From assembly GCA_003133685.1 (NCBI GenBank), contig PKYQ01000026.1, positions 1 to 64,000 on the forward strand: DNA of 64,000 nucleotides, in the 5' to 3' direction. Below the pieces are notes generated by a model that saw only the letters and a list, made by a program, of their open reading frames with translations, was not told the origin of the DNA and made no database searches. The translations under genes and the position numbers were made by a program. How positions within the stretch are numbered: position 1 is the first letter of the stretch; each line of letters opens with the position of its first letter. Below are positions 43,324-51,540 of the stretch, piece after piece. This DNA comes from Acidimicrobiaceae bacterium (GTDB taxonomy: Bacteria > Actinomycetota > Acidimicrobiia > Acidimicrobiales > RAAP-2).

Positions 43324-43668
43324 ATGTCCCATCCAAAGACCATCACCATTGACGAGAACGTCGTAAGTTGCTGTAGCCCGTTGACGGCTATTGCCATGTC
43401 CGAAGTTGAGGCCGGTGACATCGCTCAGATCTTTGGAGCCCTGAGTGATCCAGTTCGTCTGCGCATGCTTTCACTCGTGGCCGCCGAAGATGAAGTGTGC
43501 AGTTGCGCCCTAGAAGAACCATTAGGCAAGAGCCAGCCCACTATCTCGCACCACACCAGGATTCTCGCGGAGGCCGGACTCATCATCGGCGAAAAGCGAG
43601 GCCGGTGGATGTGGTGGCGAATTGTTCCGGAGCGACTCGGAGAAGTCTCGAGGATTCTGTCTTCTTGA
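43324..43668 (+). CDS. arsR: ArsR-family arsenic-responsive repressor
   Basis: The 114-aa winged-helix repressor has IFGALSDPVRLRMLSLVAA, the As(III)-site region EVCSCALEEPLGKSQPTISHH and GEKRGRWMWWRIVPERL. An N-terminal Cys16-Cys17 pair plus Cys59/Cys61 fits the actinobacterial arrangement, in which arsenite bridges the N-terminal pair and a helix Cys. This supports the ATG at 43324. That ATG lies only 7 bp after the TATAAT, so the mRNA should be leaderless. It is divergent from arsI. Confidence 0.93.
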   Translation: MSHPKTITIDENVVSCCSPLTAIAMSEVEAGDIAQIFGALSDPVRLRMLSLVAAEDEVCSCALEEPLGKSQPTISHHTRILAEAGLIIGEKRGRWMWWRIVPERLGEVSRILSS

Positions 43669-43821
43669 GCACGCGAAGTTACTAAGCGTTCGACGACGCG
43701 GGTGCCAAAGAGTTGCGCTTAGGTTCGCTTCGTCGAGACCACTAGGGACCTATGCCTCTGATCGCGGCCGAGCCGCCAGTTGGAGACTGGTGACGCTTAG
43801 GCCGATACCGAGGAGAGCGAC

Positions 43822-44562
43822 ATGACTGACCTTGTTGGACTACTGCGCTCGCGCCGTTCGGCGAGGGTGCCCTTCGACCCCGCGCGCCCCATCGCCCCCG
43901 GTGACCTCGATCTGATTCTGGAAGCTGCTCGATGGGCGCCGACTCCGCACAATATGCAGAACTTCGAGATCGTCGTCGTCGACGATGCCGCCCTGCTCGA
44001 ATCGCTCGGGGAGATCCCCACCACGGTCTCGCCGGAGTTCCTGCGCGAGAACTACGCGCAGCTCTCCTTTTCCGAAGAGGAGCTCGCGCGTCGAAAGGTC
44101 GGCATCCTCGGCGCTGGTTTTCCGCCGTCCTGGCTGGACCCGGCGGCCTGGGAGTCGCCGCTGGCTGGCACCGAACGCACGCGCAAGCTGCAAAGCTCGT
44201 TGCTCGGCTGCCCGATGCTCCTGGTCGTGTTGTACGACACCGGACGGCGTGCGCCGGCCTCCCAGGGAGACGCGCTCGGACTGATTGGCCTGGGATGCGT
44301 CCTGGAGAATATGTGGCTCGCCGCGCAGTCGCGCGGTATCAGCCTCCAGGTGCTGGCCACCCTCGCCGGGGGCGATCTCGGACCAGTGCTGGCGAAGCTC
44401 TTGAACACCCCGGACCGCATGCGCGTGGCGTTCGGCTGTCGGCTTGGTTACCCGCTGGCGGACAGTGTCGAGGGCCCGCGCGTTCGACGCGATACTGGCG
44501 GTTTCGCCTTTCACAACGTCTACGGCAACGCGGACTTCTCCGGCTCGCCCGACACGAGGTGA
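43822..44562 (+). CDS. Nitroreductase-family flavoprotein
   Basis: The 246-aa protein has the nitroreductase FMN fold: LLRSRRSARVPFDPARPI, ILEAARWAPTPHNMQNFEIV (FMN contacts), a lid segment in the middle and GLIGLGCVLENMWLAAQSRG. It ends with a MRVAFGCRLGYPLADS region. A GAGGAG ribosome-binding site precedes the ATG. Relatives reduce nitro groups, quinones or flavins with NAD(P)H. The 153 bp upstream contain no gene. Confidence 0.87.
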   Translation: MTDLVGLLRSRRSARVPFDPARPIAPGDLDLILEAARWAPTPHNMQNFEIVVVDDAALLESLGEIPTTVSPEFLRENYAQLSFSEEELARRKVGILGAGFPPSWLDPAAWESPLAGTERTRKLQSSLLGCPMLLVVLYDTGRRAPASQGDALGLIGLGCVLENMWLAAQSRGISLQVLATLAGGDLGPVLAKLLNTPDRMRVAFGCRLGYPLADSVEGPRVRRDTGGFAFHNVYGNADFSGSPDTR

Positions 44563-44980
44563 GCTCGTATCGATCGTGCTTTCATCAAGGACTGACGTAG
44601 GAGCACGGGTCAGAATCAACTTGTAATGAGTCACTGTGGGAATGAATTCCATATATCCCTCATGTGGCGAGCGATGTGGGGATCAGGAGAGCCTTCGTGC
44701 GGTATTACCTGGCGCAAGTGGTGACAGAAAATGTTCAGAATGGATACTGACCCATGCTCCTAGTTCGAAACCCGTCGGAAATTCGTCACCTCCTTTCGAG
44801 CTCGAGATTATTTCGGCCGGTGAAGTACCATCCGCCGTCAACAATTTCCCCTCAATTCCACGTCGTTGGGTTCGACACGCGGGCGGCCCTTCTTGAAGAC
44901 ATCGGCCACGTGCTGTCCCCGCGCCGTCGTGAGACGAACCCAACCGCGCGTCGTATTGAACGAATGGGAAGTGAATGTCC
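44563..44980. other. Intergenic region without a convincing gene
   Basis: These 418 bp are lower in GC and show no frame with both a good start and protein-like composition. Short frames exist on both strands (for example 44754-44987 plus and 44683-44943 minus), but none resembles a known family. On the minus strand a stretch reads GWVRLTTARGQHVADVFKKG before a stop near 44825, but it has no start codon. It may be a decayed gene. No tRNA, terminator or repeat array was seen. Confidence 0.4.
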
Positions 44981-45202
44981 CTACTGACCGCGGAGCGACT
45001 TCTTGATCCTGGTCAACAGGTTCGGCTTCATGTAGTACTTCTCGCGCTCTTCTTCAGTCATGGAGTCGTAACGAGAATCTTGTTTTGAGACGATCTCGTC
45101 GACTGTCTCCTGTTGGAGTGCCGCACTGTCCATCTGTTGTTCGGGACGGAGCGTCTCCGAGCTACGCCGGTTACGTCCTCCGAAAAAGCCGAAGATCCTC
45201 AA
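44981..45202 (-). CDS. Small hypothetical protein
   Basis: The 73-aa frame starts MRIFGFFGGRNRRSSETLRP. It is mostly polar and charged, with a helical middle (QQETVDEIVSKQDSRYDSMT) and a basic end (LLTRIKKSLRGQ). It follows the Nfu-like gene with an 8-bp gap in the same direction, which supports its reality. I recognise no family. Confidence 0.5.
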   Translation of the reverse strand: MRIFGFFGGRNRRSSETLRPEQQMDSAALQQETVDEIVSKQDSRYDSMTEEEREKYYMKPNLLTRIKKSLRGQ

Positions 45203-45210
45203 AGTGCTCC

Positions 45211-45543
45211 CTACAGTTGTCGGTACCGTGGCACGTAGCCGCCGACGCCCAGTGACATCGAGTCCTCGGGGTCGATCGAGTCATCCACTCCACCGACGAC
45301 GTCAGTGACCCACGCCAATCGGTCCTTCAGAATCCTCGTGACGCCACCTTGCAACGTGTCGGACGAAATCGCGCAACTCGAGCACGCGCCCTGAAGCTGC
45401 ACTTCGACGACGCCGGCCTCGACGTCAGCACGAATGAGCACCAGGTCCCCGCCGTCAGCCTGCACCGACGGACGCATCAGGTCGAGGAGCGCGTTCAATG
45501 CCTTCAATCGCGTCGCGCGCTCCTGGTCGGTGAGTTCTTCCAC
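45211..45543 (-). CDS. NifU C-terminal-domain (Nfu) iron-sulfur scaffold protein
   Basis: From a GTG at 45543 the protein has 110 residues. The Nfu domain is LDLMRPSVQADGGDLVLIRA followed by VQLQGACSSCAISSDTLQGG, with the C-x2-C pair that holds a [4Fe-4S] cluster for delivery. The C-terminal extension of about 30 residues (SIDPEDSMSLGVGGYVPRYR) is not part of the domain. The open frame upstream of the GTG overlaps the divergent P450 gene and is not used. Confidence 0.85.
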   Translation of the reverse strand: MEELTDQERATRLKALNALLDLMRPSVQADGGDLVLIRADVEAGVVEVQLQGACSSCAISSDTLQGGVTRILKDRLAWVTDVVGGVDDSIDPEDSMSLGVGGYVPRYRQL

Positions 45544-45607
45544 GAGACCAGTCTGCCGTGAATCTAAGGGCGCGTGACGTCGGACTCGAATGGATACGAT
45601 TTTCCTC

Positions 45608-46873
45608 ATGGAACCACACCAGACCTGGACCGTCGATTCGATCAACCTTTCGGACATGGAGTTCTGGCGTCGACCGTGGGCCGAGCGTGAGGCCGCGTTC
45701 GCGACACTGCGCCGAGAGAGCCCAATCACCCACTACGACCAACCAGTGATCGAGGGCACCGCGATCGAATTCCCCGTGGGCAACGGTTTCTACGCGCTCA
45801 CGAAGTATCGCGACGTGCAAACAGCGTCGCGCCACCCGGAGACTTTCCTCTCGGGACCCGGTGCGGTATCAGAGATGGACCTTCCGAGCGAGATGGTCGA
45901 GTACTTCTCGGGCATGATCTCGACCGACAATCCCAAGCACGCCCGACTGCGCCGAATCGTGTCGAACGCGTTCAATCCTCGCAACATCCGCGCGGTGGAG
46001 GTTTCAATTGAACGAAAGGCCGATGAGATCATCGAACGTGCGCGAACGAGTGGCACGGGCGATTTCATCACCGACATCGCGGCGCCGTTTCCGCTCGAGA
46101 TCATCTGCGACATGATGGGCGTACCTCCGAGTGAGTACGCCACTGTCCTGCATCATTCGAACATCATCCTCTCCAACGGTGACCCCGAGTTCATTCCCGA
46201 AGGTCAGGACCCCGTATTGGCAATCCTCGAATCAGGCGCCGCACTCACTTCGATCATGGAAGAATTGGGGAAGTACCGAATCGACAATCCCATCGATGAC
46301 ATCACGAGCGCACTCGTGAACGCTGAGATCGAAACCGAGAAACTCACGCAACAAGAGTTGGCGTCCTTTTTCGTGCTGCTCGTGACGGCCGGCAACGAGA
46401 CGACGCGCACGGCGATCGCGCACGGACTTCACTCGCTCACCGAACACCCCGATCAGAAGGCCCGACTGCTCACCGACTACGAGGGCCTCGCCAAGACCGC
46501 CACCGATGAAATCGTTCGCTGGGCGTCGCCGGTTATCTGGATGCGCCGCACGCTGGCTGAGAACTACACCCTTTCGAACTTCGAACTCACCAAGGGCGAC
46601 AAGGTCCTGTTGTTCTACAGTTCGGCCAATCGCGACGAAGACATCTTTGAGAACCCCGATGTCTTCGACGTCGGACGCACGCCCAATGACCACTACGGAT
46701 TCGGCGCGCCGGGCCCGCACTTTTGTCTCGGCGCCCACCTCGCGCGACGCGAAATCACAGTGATTTTTCGGGAATTATTGCGTCGACACCCTGATATCCA
46801 CTCCACTGGGACGCCGTCCCAGTTGGCGTCGCGCTTCATCAACGGCATCACGCACTTGCGGTACAGCCTCTAG
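45608..46873 (+). CDS. Cytochrome P450
   Basis: The 421-aa soluble P450 has the I-helix LLVTAGNETTRTAIAHGL, the K-helix ExxR in DEIVRWASPVIWMRR, and the haem loop FGAPGPHFCLGAHLARREI with Cys373 as thiolate ligand. The style (AGNETT, FGAPGPHFCLG) is that of actinobacterial CYP125/CYP124-related enzymes that oxidise steroid or terpenoid side chains. The substrate is inferred only. A second, broken copy starts immediately after its stop codon. The ATG at 45590, six codons upstream, is an alternative start. Confidence 0.93.
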   Translation: MEPHQTWTVDSINLSDMEFWRRPWAEREAAFATLRRESPITHYDQPVIEGTAIEFPVGNGFYALTKYRDVQTASRHPETFLSGPGAVSEMDLPSEMVEYFSGMISTDNPKHARLRRIVSNAFNPRNIRAVEVSIERKADEIIERARTSGTGDFITDIAAPFPLEIICDMMGVPPSEYATVLHHSNIILSNGDPEFIPEGQDPVLAILESGAALTSIMEELGKYRIDNPIDDITSALVNAEIETEKLTQQELASFFVLLVTAGNETTRTAIAHGLHSLTEHPDQKARLLTDYEGLAKTATDEIVRWASPVIWMRRTLAENYTLSNFELTKGDKVLLFYSSANRDEDIFENPDVFDVGRTPNDHYGFGAPGPHFCLGAHLARREITVIFRELLRRHPDIHSTGTPSQLASRFINGITHLRYSL

Positions 46874-47020
46874 GATTACTGGCGTAGACCGTGGGCTGAG
46901 CGCGAGAGCGCCTTAACCACATTGCGACGCGAACGACCAATCTCGCATGAGAGGAGCCGGTGATCGAGGGCATTTCAATCGAGTTCCCCGAGGGCAATGG
47001 TTCCCATCTGAGCGACGCTC
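46874..47020 (+). pseudogene. P450 remnant, N-terminal fragment
   Basis: Immediately after the intact P450 stop, the sequence reads YWRRPWAERESALTTLRRER, matching FWRRPWAEREAAFATLRRES near the N-terminus of that P450. After a one-base shift it continues PVIEGISIEFPEGNG, matching PVIEGTAIEFPVGNG. The similarity fades after about 47010. There is no start codon and at least one frameshift. It is the 5' part of a duplicated P450 whose 3' part lies at 47838. Confidence 0.85.
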
Positions 47021-47086
47021 GTAGTCAAGGGTCATCGTGGCGCCGCGACGCGGCTTCGTGGGTAGTGATGGCTGAGAGCGCTCGCA

Positions 47087-47746
47087 ATGGCGAACGCTAA
47101 GCGACTCCCTCAACACGTGGGCATCATTCCCGATGGCAATCGGCGTTGGGCTCAAGACCAAGGTTTCGAGAAACAGGACGGCTATCACTTCGGACTGCAG
47201 CCGGGTCTGGAGTTGTACAGCGAGTGCCTAGCGTTAGGTATCCCCGAGATCACCTTCTACGGCTTCACCGTCGACAATACGAAACGTCCCGGAGCTCAGA
47301 TTGAAGCATTTCGCAATGCGTGCGTGGAAGCGGTGGCCGAGTTGGAGAAAAGGGACGCGGATCTGCTCGTCGTGGGCAACACCCAGTCGGTGTTCTTTCC
47401 CAAGGAACTCATGCGCTACACGCAACGGACCCGAATCGGCGAGGGCCGCATCAAAGTTAACTTCCTCGTGAACTACGGCTGGAATTGGGACCTTAACCAC
47501 TCGCTCAAGAACGGTGACGCGAGTACGCGTTCCAACGTCGCTGACAGCATCGCGTCCGCCGATATTTCAAGGATCGACCTCATCGTGCGCTGGGGCGGCG
47601 GTCGGCGACTCAGTGGTTTTTTGCCCGTTCAGTCGATTTACGCCGACTTTTACGTGGTCGACGAACTGTGGCCGGACTTTTCAATTGACCAGTTTCACGA
47701 AGCACTGGCGTGGTACCAAGATCAAGACGTCACGCTCGGTGGTTAG
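47087..47746 (+). CDS. uppS: Cis-prenyltransferase (undecaprenyl diphosphate synthase family)
   Basis: The 219-aa protein has the cis-prenyltransferase motifs HVGIIPDGNRRWAQDQGF (catalytic Asp16), GIPEITFYGFTVDNTKRP, VNFLVNYGWNWDL and the pyrophosphate-binding LIVRWGGGRRLSGFLPVQSI. It condenses isopentenyl diphosphate to Z-polyprenyl diphosphates. IPDGNRRWA and RWGGGRRLSG differ from the usual MDGNGRWA and RTGGExRLSN, so the chain length or role may differ from housekeeping UppS. It lies between the two halves of a broken P450. Confidence 0.88.
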   Translation: MANAKRLPQHVGIIPDGNRRWAQDQGFEKQDGYHFGLQPGLELYSECLALGIPEITFYGFTVDNTKRPGAQIEAFRNACVEAVAELEKRDADLLVVGNTQSVFFPKELMRYTQRTRIGEGRIKVNFLVNYGWNWDLNHSLKNGDASTRSNVADSIASADISRIDLIVRWGGGRRLSGFLPVQSIYADFYVVDELWPDFSIDQFHEALAWYQDQDVTLGG

Positions 47747-47837
47747 GGAGTGGGATACGCACAGCTAATTTTTCCCGGCGCTGGACTGGTCAATGTCGTA
47801 TGCATCCCCTCTCGTTTCAACCGTCGGGCGAGGGATT

Positions 47838-48023
47838 GAATCGGCTTCGTGTCTTTGAATTCGGTCGCACGCCCAACGACTACTTCGGCATCGGCGCGCC
47901 GGGGCCACATCTTGCGCCACGCGAGTTACTCCGTCGCTATCCGGATATCCGCTCCACGAGTACTCCGCCACAACTGCAGTCGAGCTTCATCAACGGCATC
48001 TAACACTGGCGCTTCCACCATTA
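47838..48023 (+). pseudogene. P450 remnant, C-terminal fragment
   Basis: The frame reads RVFEFGRTPNDYFGIGAPGP then HLAPRELLRRYPDIRSTSTP and SSFINGI before a stop. It aligns with DVFDVGRTPNDHYGFGAPGP and RELLRRHPDIHSTGTP of the intact P450 at 45608. An internal deletion removes about 16 residues, including the haem-binding Cys (FCLGAHLARREITVIF), so it cannot encode a working enzyme. It complements the fragment at 46874. Confidence 0.85.
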
Positions 48024-48371
48024 AGCTTTCCGCGCGGCCACCGCCTCGTCATACGCGTGCAGCGCTCTTGGACCCCACACCGTGCCTGGTCCACCGTTCA
48101 GTGCGATCAACACGCCCATGGCTTCAGCGATTTGTTGACGCGTGGCGCCCTCGCGAAGTGCGCCCCTCGCGTGAGAGACAATGCAGCCGTCGCACTCCCG
48201 AGTGGCCGCTATCACCAATGCGAGAAGTTCCTTCGTGAGCCGAGACAATTCGCCCTCGGCGAACGACGCGTGCGAGAGCGCGCCGAAAGCCTTCATCACG
48301 TCGGGAATCATCTCTCGCAAATCCTGAGCCGGCTGACGAAGCTCTTCGCGAATCTCATCCATGCTGTCCAT
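48021..48371 (-). CDS. Carboxymuconolactone decarboxylase / AhpD-like protein
   Basis: From the ATG at 48371, preceded by GGAGG, the protein has 116 residues. It contains LTKELLALVIAATRECDGCI followed by SHARGALREGATRQQIAEAM, with the C-x2-C and downstream His of the AhpD-like active site. Such proteins act as peroxidase-linked thiol reductants or small decarboxylases. The open frame further upstream is not protein-like. Its end touches the P450 remnant. Confidence 0.85.
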   Translation of the reverse strand: MDSMDEIREELRQPAQDLREMIPDVMKAFGALSHASFAEGELSRLTKELLALVIAATRECDGCIVSHARGALREGATRQQIAEAMGVLIALNGGPGTVWGPRALHAYDEAVAARKA

Positions 48372-48448
48372 AACCACCTCCGCGTCGAGCGTACTGACTT
48401 TCGAATTCACTCTTTCGACACCACGATTCATCGGCCGTCGCGGGTCAC

Positions 48449-49051
48449 TCAATGCGTAAGCGACGCACGAGCCTCGCGAAGGGCGTAGTAGAGAATCACG
48501 TAGCCCGTCACGGGATCGGCCCACCACCATCCGACGAAGGTATTCAATACGAGGCCCGCCAGTACCGCGGTGGCGAGTATTCCGTCAATCATCGTGACGC
48601 GGCCCTCGGCCACCAGCACTGGATTATTCAGGATCGCTCCAACCCTGGCTTTCCCCGAAGCGAGCGCGAACATCGCGACGGCGGTCAACGCAGTCCAGGC
48701 GATGCCGATTGGACTGTGATGTGGACGAAAGCCCACGACCAGGACGATCGTACTTTGTGTGCCTAAGTAAATAGCCAACGCGACAAAGGCGGAACCGATG
48801 ATCCGCATCGCCCGGCGTTGTCGAGTTCGTGCGACGTCAGCGAGTTCCCAGAGCACCACCGTGGACGCTCCGATCTCTATCACGCTGTCCAACCCGAAGC
48901 CCGCCAGAGCAACCGACCGAGCGGCAACTGCGGCGAAGGCGAGAATGAACACGCCAACCACATTCCAGCCCAGCGTCATCACCTCAAGCTGGCGTCCCCG
49001 CCTCAGAGCCGACAAACCTGCGTCTTCCTCGGAGTGGTGGGACACCATCAC
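48449..49051 (-). CDS. Cation-efflux (CDF) superfamily transmembrane protein, no cytoplasmic domain
   Basis: The 200-aa protein has about six helices. It resembles the transmembrane half of CDF transporters: ALAGFGLDSVIEIGASTVVL in helix 2 and EGRVTMIDGILATAVLAGLV in helix 5, then WADPVTGYVILYYALREAR. The usual C-terminal metal-sensing domain is absent; the protein ends soon after the last helix. Zn2+, Fe2+ or another divalent ion may be moved. It is divergent from the carbonic anhydrase gene. Confidence 0.82.
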   Translation of the reverse strand: MMVSHHSEEDAGLSALRRGRQLEVMTLGWNVVGVFILAFAAVAARSVALAGFGLDSVIEIGASTVVLWELADVARTRQRRAMRIIGSAFVALAIYLGTQSTIVLVVGFRPHHSPIGIAWTALTAVAMFALASGKARVGAILNNPVLVAEGRVTMIDGILATAVLAGLVLNTFVGWWWADPVTGYVILYYALREARASLTH

Positions 49052-49149
49052 AACTTAGGACTCTCGATTTCGAATTCGACGTGACATCTTCGAAACGATG
49101 TGGTTGCCGCTGGTTCCTCCACCTTGCGCGTGCTTCCTACAATTGTCCG

Positions 49150-49638
49150 ATGAGCGTGATCGATGAACTCGTAGCCCACAACCGCGCCTACGTCGATCGA
49201 CACGGACATCGCGACATGCCAACATCACCGCAACTCCACTTGGCGGTGCTGACGTGCATGGACTCGCGCCTCGACCTCTTCGGCGCCCTCGGGCTGAACC
49301 TCGGCGAAGCCCACCTCATCCGCAACGCCGGCGGTTTGGCCAGCGACGACGCCATCCGCTCGTTGCTGCTCAGCCAACGACTGCTCGGTACCCGCGACGT
49401 GATGGTGGTCCACCACACGCGCTGCGGCTTGGAGGCGTTCGAAGAACTGGCGCTCGCCGACGAGGTCGAGGTGAGCGTCGGCGTGCGACCAACGTTCCGG
49501 TTGGGCGCCTACCACGACGTCGACGAGGACGTGCGCTCGACCGTGTCGACGCTTCGGATGAGTCCCTTCGTCGACACGACGGAAATCCGAGGCTTCGTCT
49601 TCAACGTCGACGACGGTGACCTGCGCGAGGTCGTTTAG
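49150..49638 (+). CDS. Beta-class carbonic anhydrase
   Basis: From the ATG at 49150 the protein has 162 residues. The zinc ligands are Cys36 in LAVLTCMDSRLDLF (with Asp38-Arg40 dyad), His89 and Cys92 in VVHHTRCGLEAF; IRNAGGLASDDAIRSLLLSQ lies between. It interconverts CO2 and bicarbonate. It is shorter than plant-type enzymes but typical of the actinobacterial short beta-CA group. Its stop overlaps the convergent GNAT gene by 4 bp. Confidence 0.92.
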   Translation: MSVIDELVAHNRAYVDRHGHRDMPTSPQLHLAVLTCMDSRLDLFGALGLNLGEAHLIRNAGGLASDDAIRSLLLSQRLLGTRDVMVVHHTRCGLEAFEELALADEVEVSVGVRPTFRLGAYHDVDEDVRSTVSTLRMSPFVDTTEIRGFVFNVDDGDLREVV

Positions 49639-50078
49639 AAGAACTTCTTGAAGCCCTGACTGGTCTGGCCGTAGCCGTGGGCGAGATAGAACCGGTAGGC
49701 ATCCTCGCGGACGTTCCGACTGGTCAATTGAATCCGGTAGCAGCCGCGGCCCTGCGCGAGTTCCTCGGCCGCGAGCAACATCTGCGCGCCAATGCCGCGG
49801 TTGCGCATGTCGCTTCGCACGTGGACGCTCTCGATCTCGCAACACCAGCCGCCCGCGTGCTGAAAGTGCTGAAAGACGACGACCTGACAGACCCCGACGA
49901 CTTCTGAGTCCATTTCGGCGACCACCACGTCGCCGCGTTGACGTCGGGTCTCCTCGACGGCGGACCAGTAGTCGTCAACTTTCGTCGCGTCTTCGAACTC
50001 CGGCATCAATGAACCACCCTTGAGCAACTCGATGGCCGCCGCGACGTCGTCGTATTCGATTGGGCGAACGAGCGCCAT
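49635..50078 (-). CDS. GNAT-family N-acetyltransferase
   Basis: The 147-aa protein is a compact GNAT: VRPIEYDDVAAAIELLKGGS at the start, then EIESVHVRSDMRNRGIGAQM (R-x2-G-x-G/A acetyl-CoA loop), LLAAEELAQGRGCYRIQLTS and NVREDAYRFYLAHGYGQTSQ. The substrate is unknown. It lies 6 bp downstream of the amidase gene in the same direction. Confidence 0.9.
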   Translation of the reverse strand: MALVRPIEYDDVAAAIELLKGGSLMPEFEDATKVDDYWSAVEETRRQRGDVVVAEMDSEVVGVCQVVVFQHFQHAGGWCCEIESVHVRSDMRNRGIGAQMLLAAEELAQGRGCYRIQLTSRNVREDAYRFYLAHGYGQTSQGFKKFF

Positions 50079-50084
50079 CGTCAG

Positions 50085-51485
50085 TTACTCCCGAGGATCA
50101 ATCGGAGTCAGGACGCCGACGGAGTTTTCGATCGCCTGGGCCGCGTCGAGACAGAGGTCCTCGCGAAACAGCGTCCCCATGACCTGAACGCCGGTGGGTA
50201 GGCCGTTGGCGACGCCAGTCGGCACGCAGGCGGCGGGAAGACCCATCAAGTTGGCCGGCATGATGAAGCGGAAGAGCTCGACGACCTTCATGGCGGTGTC
50301 GACGTCGATGATGTCGTAGCCGTGCTCGAACGGTGGTTGTGTCCACACCGGTCCGACGACGAGCGGATACGTCGTCATGAACTCGCGCCACGCCTTCTCG
50401 ACCTTGTAGCGGCTCTCGTGCATCAGCGCCATCGACTCGGGCGTCGCCGGCGGATACTCGATCGTCGTGAGCTCCAAGAAGCGCTGTGCGTCGGTCCCGA
50501 GTATCGCCACGAGCAACGGTCGTGCCACGGCGAGGCTGGTCATCATCAGCTCGGACCACGCGAGGTATGACTCGAATACCATGGGCGGTTCGATCTCCTC
50601 GACCTCGTAGCCGGCTGCTTCTAAGGCTCGGCCCGCGATACGAACGCCCTCGGCGACGTCGGCGTCGGTCTCGCCACCGAAGGGCTCGGGCACCAAGGCC
50701 ACGCGTTTGTCGATTGCCGGTCCACCGAGCGGCGCGTCAATGCTCTGCGGGTCGCGATGGTGAGCACCCATGACCGCACCCAGTCCGAGGCGCACGTCGC
50801 CCACGGTTCTGGCCAACACGCCGTTCACCAACATGATTTGTGCGTTGATGGGCATGTCCAGCACCGACGAAGGATTGCCCTGGGCCACGCGACCGCGCGA
50901 CGGCTTGATCGACGCAATCCCGCAGGCGTAGGCCGGATTACGCAGCGATCCCCCGATGTCGTTGCCGAGTCCGATCGGGCTCATACCCGAGGCAATGGCC
51001 GCCGCTTCCCCACCCGACGAGCCGCCGGCCGTACGGCCGCGCTTCCAGGGATTGTGCGTCACGCCGTAGAGCGAGGACTCGGTGTTGATTCGCAGCCCGA
51101 GGTCCGGCATGTTGGTGCGCGCGAGTGCGACTGCCCCGGCGCGACGCATGAGCTCGACCGGTGGTGAGTCATCGGAGGCCATGAAATCCTTCAAGGTCAC
51201 GCAGCCCTCATTGGTGCTGTAGCCCTGGACGTCGAGGTTGATTTTGATCGTGAAGGGTACACCGTGCAACACGCCGAGTGTTCCACCGGATTTTTGAATC
51301 GCGTCGGCGGCGTCGGCTTCGGCGCGCACCTCGTCAGGACGCACTTCGACCACGGCGTTGACGGCACCGTTGACTGCCTCGATCCTCGCCAAGTGGGCTT
51401 CCACGACCTCGCGCGACGACGTAGCGCCGCTTCGAATCAAGTCAGCCAGCGACGACGCCGACTCCTGCCACAGTTCTTTTGCCAC
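50085..51485 (-). CDS. Amidase-signature-family amidase
   Basis: From the GTG at 51485 the enzyme has 466 residues. The Ser-cisSer-Lys triad is visible: the Lys in GVPFTIKINLDVQGYSTNEG, the cis-Ser in GGSSGGEAAAIASGM, and the nucleophile Ser in GNDIGGSLRNPAYACGIASI. It hydrolyses an amide to acid and ammonia. It does not lie with gatB/gatC and is therefore unlikely to be GatA. The 32 codons upstream of the GTG are not family-like. Confidence 0.9.
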   Translation of the reverse strand: MAKELWQESASSLADLIRSGATSSREVVEAHLARIEAVNGAVNAVVEVRPDEVRAEADAADAIQKSGGTLGVLHGVPFTIKINLDVQGYSTNEGCVTLKDFMASDDSPPVELMRRAGAVALARTNMPDLGLRINTESSLYGVTHNPWKRGRTAGGSSGGEAAAIASGMSPIGLGNDIGGSLRNPAYACGIASIKPSRGRVAQGNPSSVLDMPINAQIMLVNGVLARTVGDVRLGLGAVMGAHHRDPQSIDAPLGGPAIDKRVALVPEPFGGETDADVAEGVRIAGRALEAAGYEVEEIEPPMVFESYLAWSELMMTSLAVARPLLVAILGTDAQRFLELTTIEYPPATPESMALMHESRYKVEKAWREFMTTYPLVVGPVWTQPPFEHGYDIIDVDTAMKVVELFRFIMPANLMGLPAACVPTGVANGLPTGVQVMGTLFREDLCLDAAQAIENSVGVLTPIDPRE

Positions 51486-51540
51486 GAGACCCCCCGTCGA
51501 AAACTCTGTGGATAGTCTGGCACGCGCGCGAACGGGTGAT

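Noticed and set aside
44825-44980. Possible gene on the minus strand reading GWVRLTTARGQHVADVFKKG
   Set aside because: There is no start codon in frame before an upstream stop, and no family was recognised.
50085-51485. Amidase as GatA of the tRNA amidotransferase
   Set aside because: No gatB or gatC is adjacent and the gene sits alone beside a GNAT. It is better called a general amidase.
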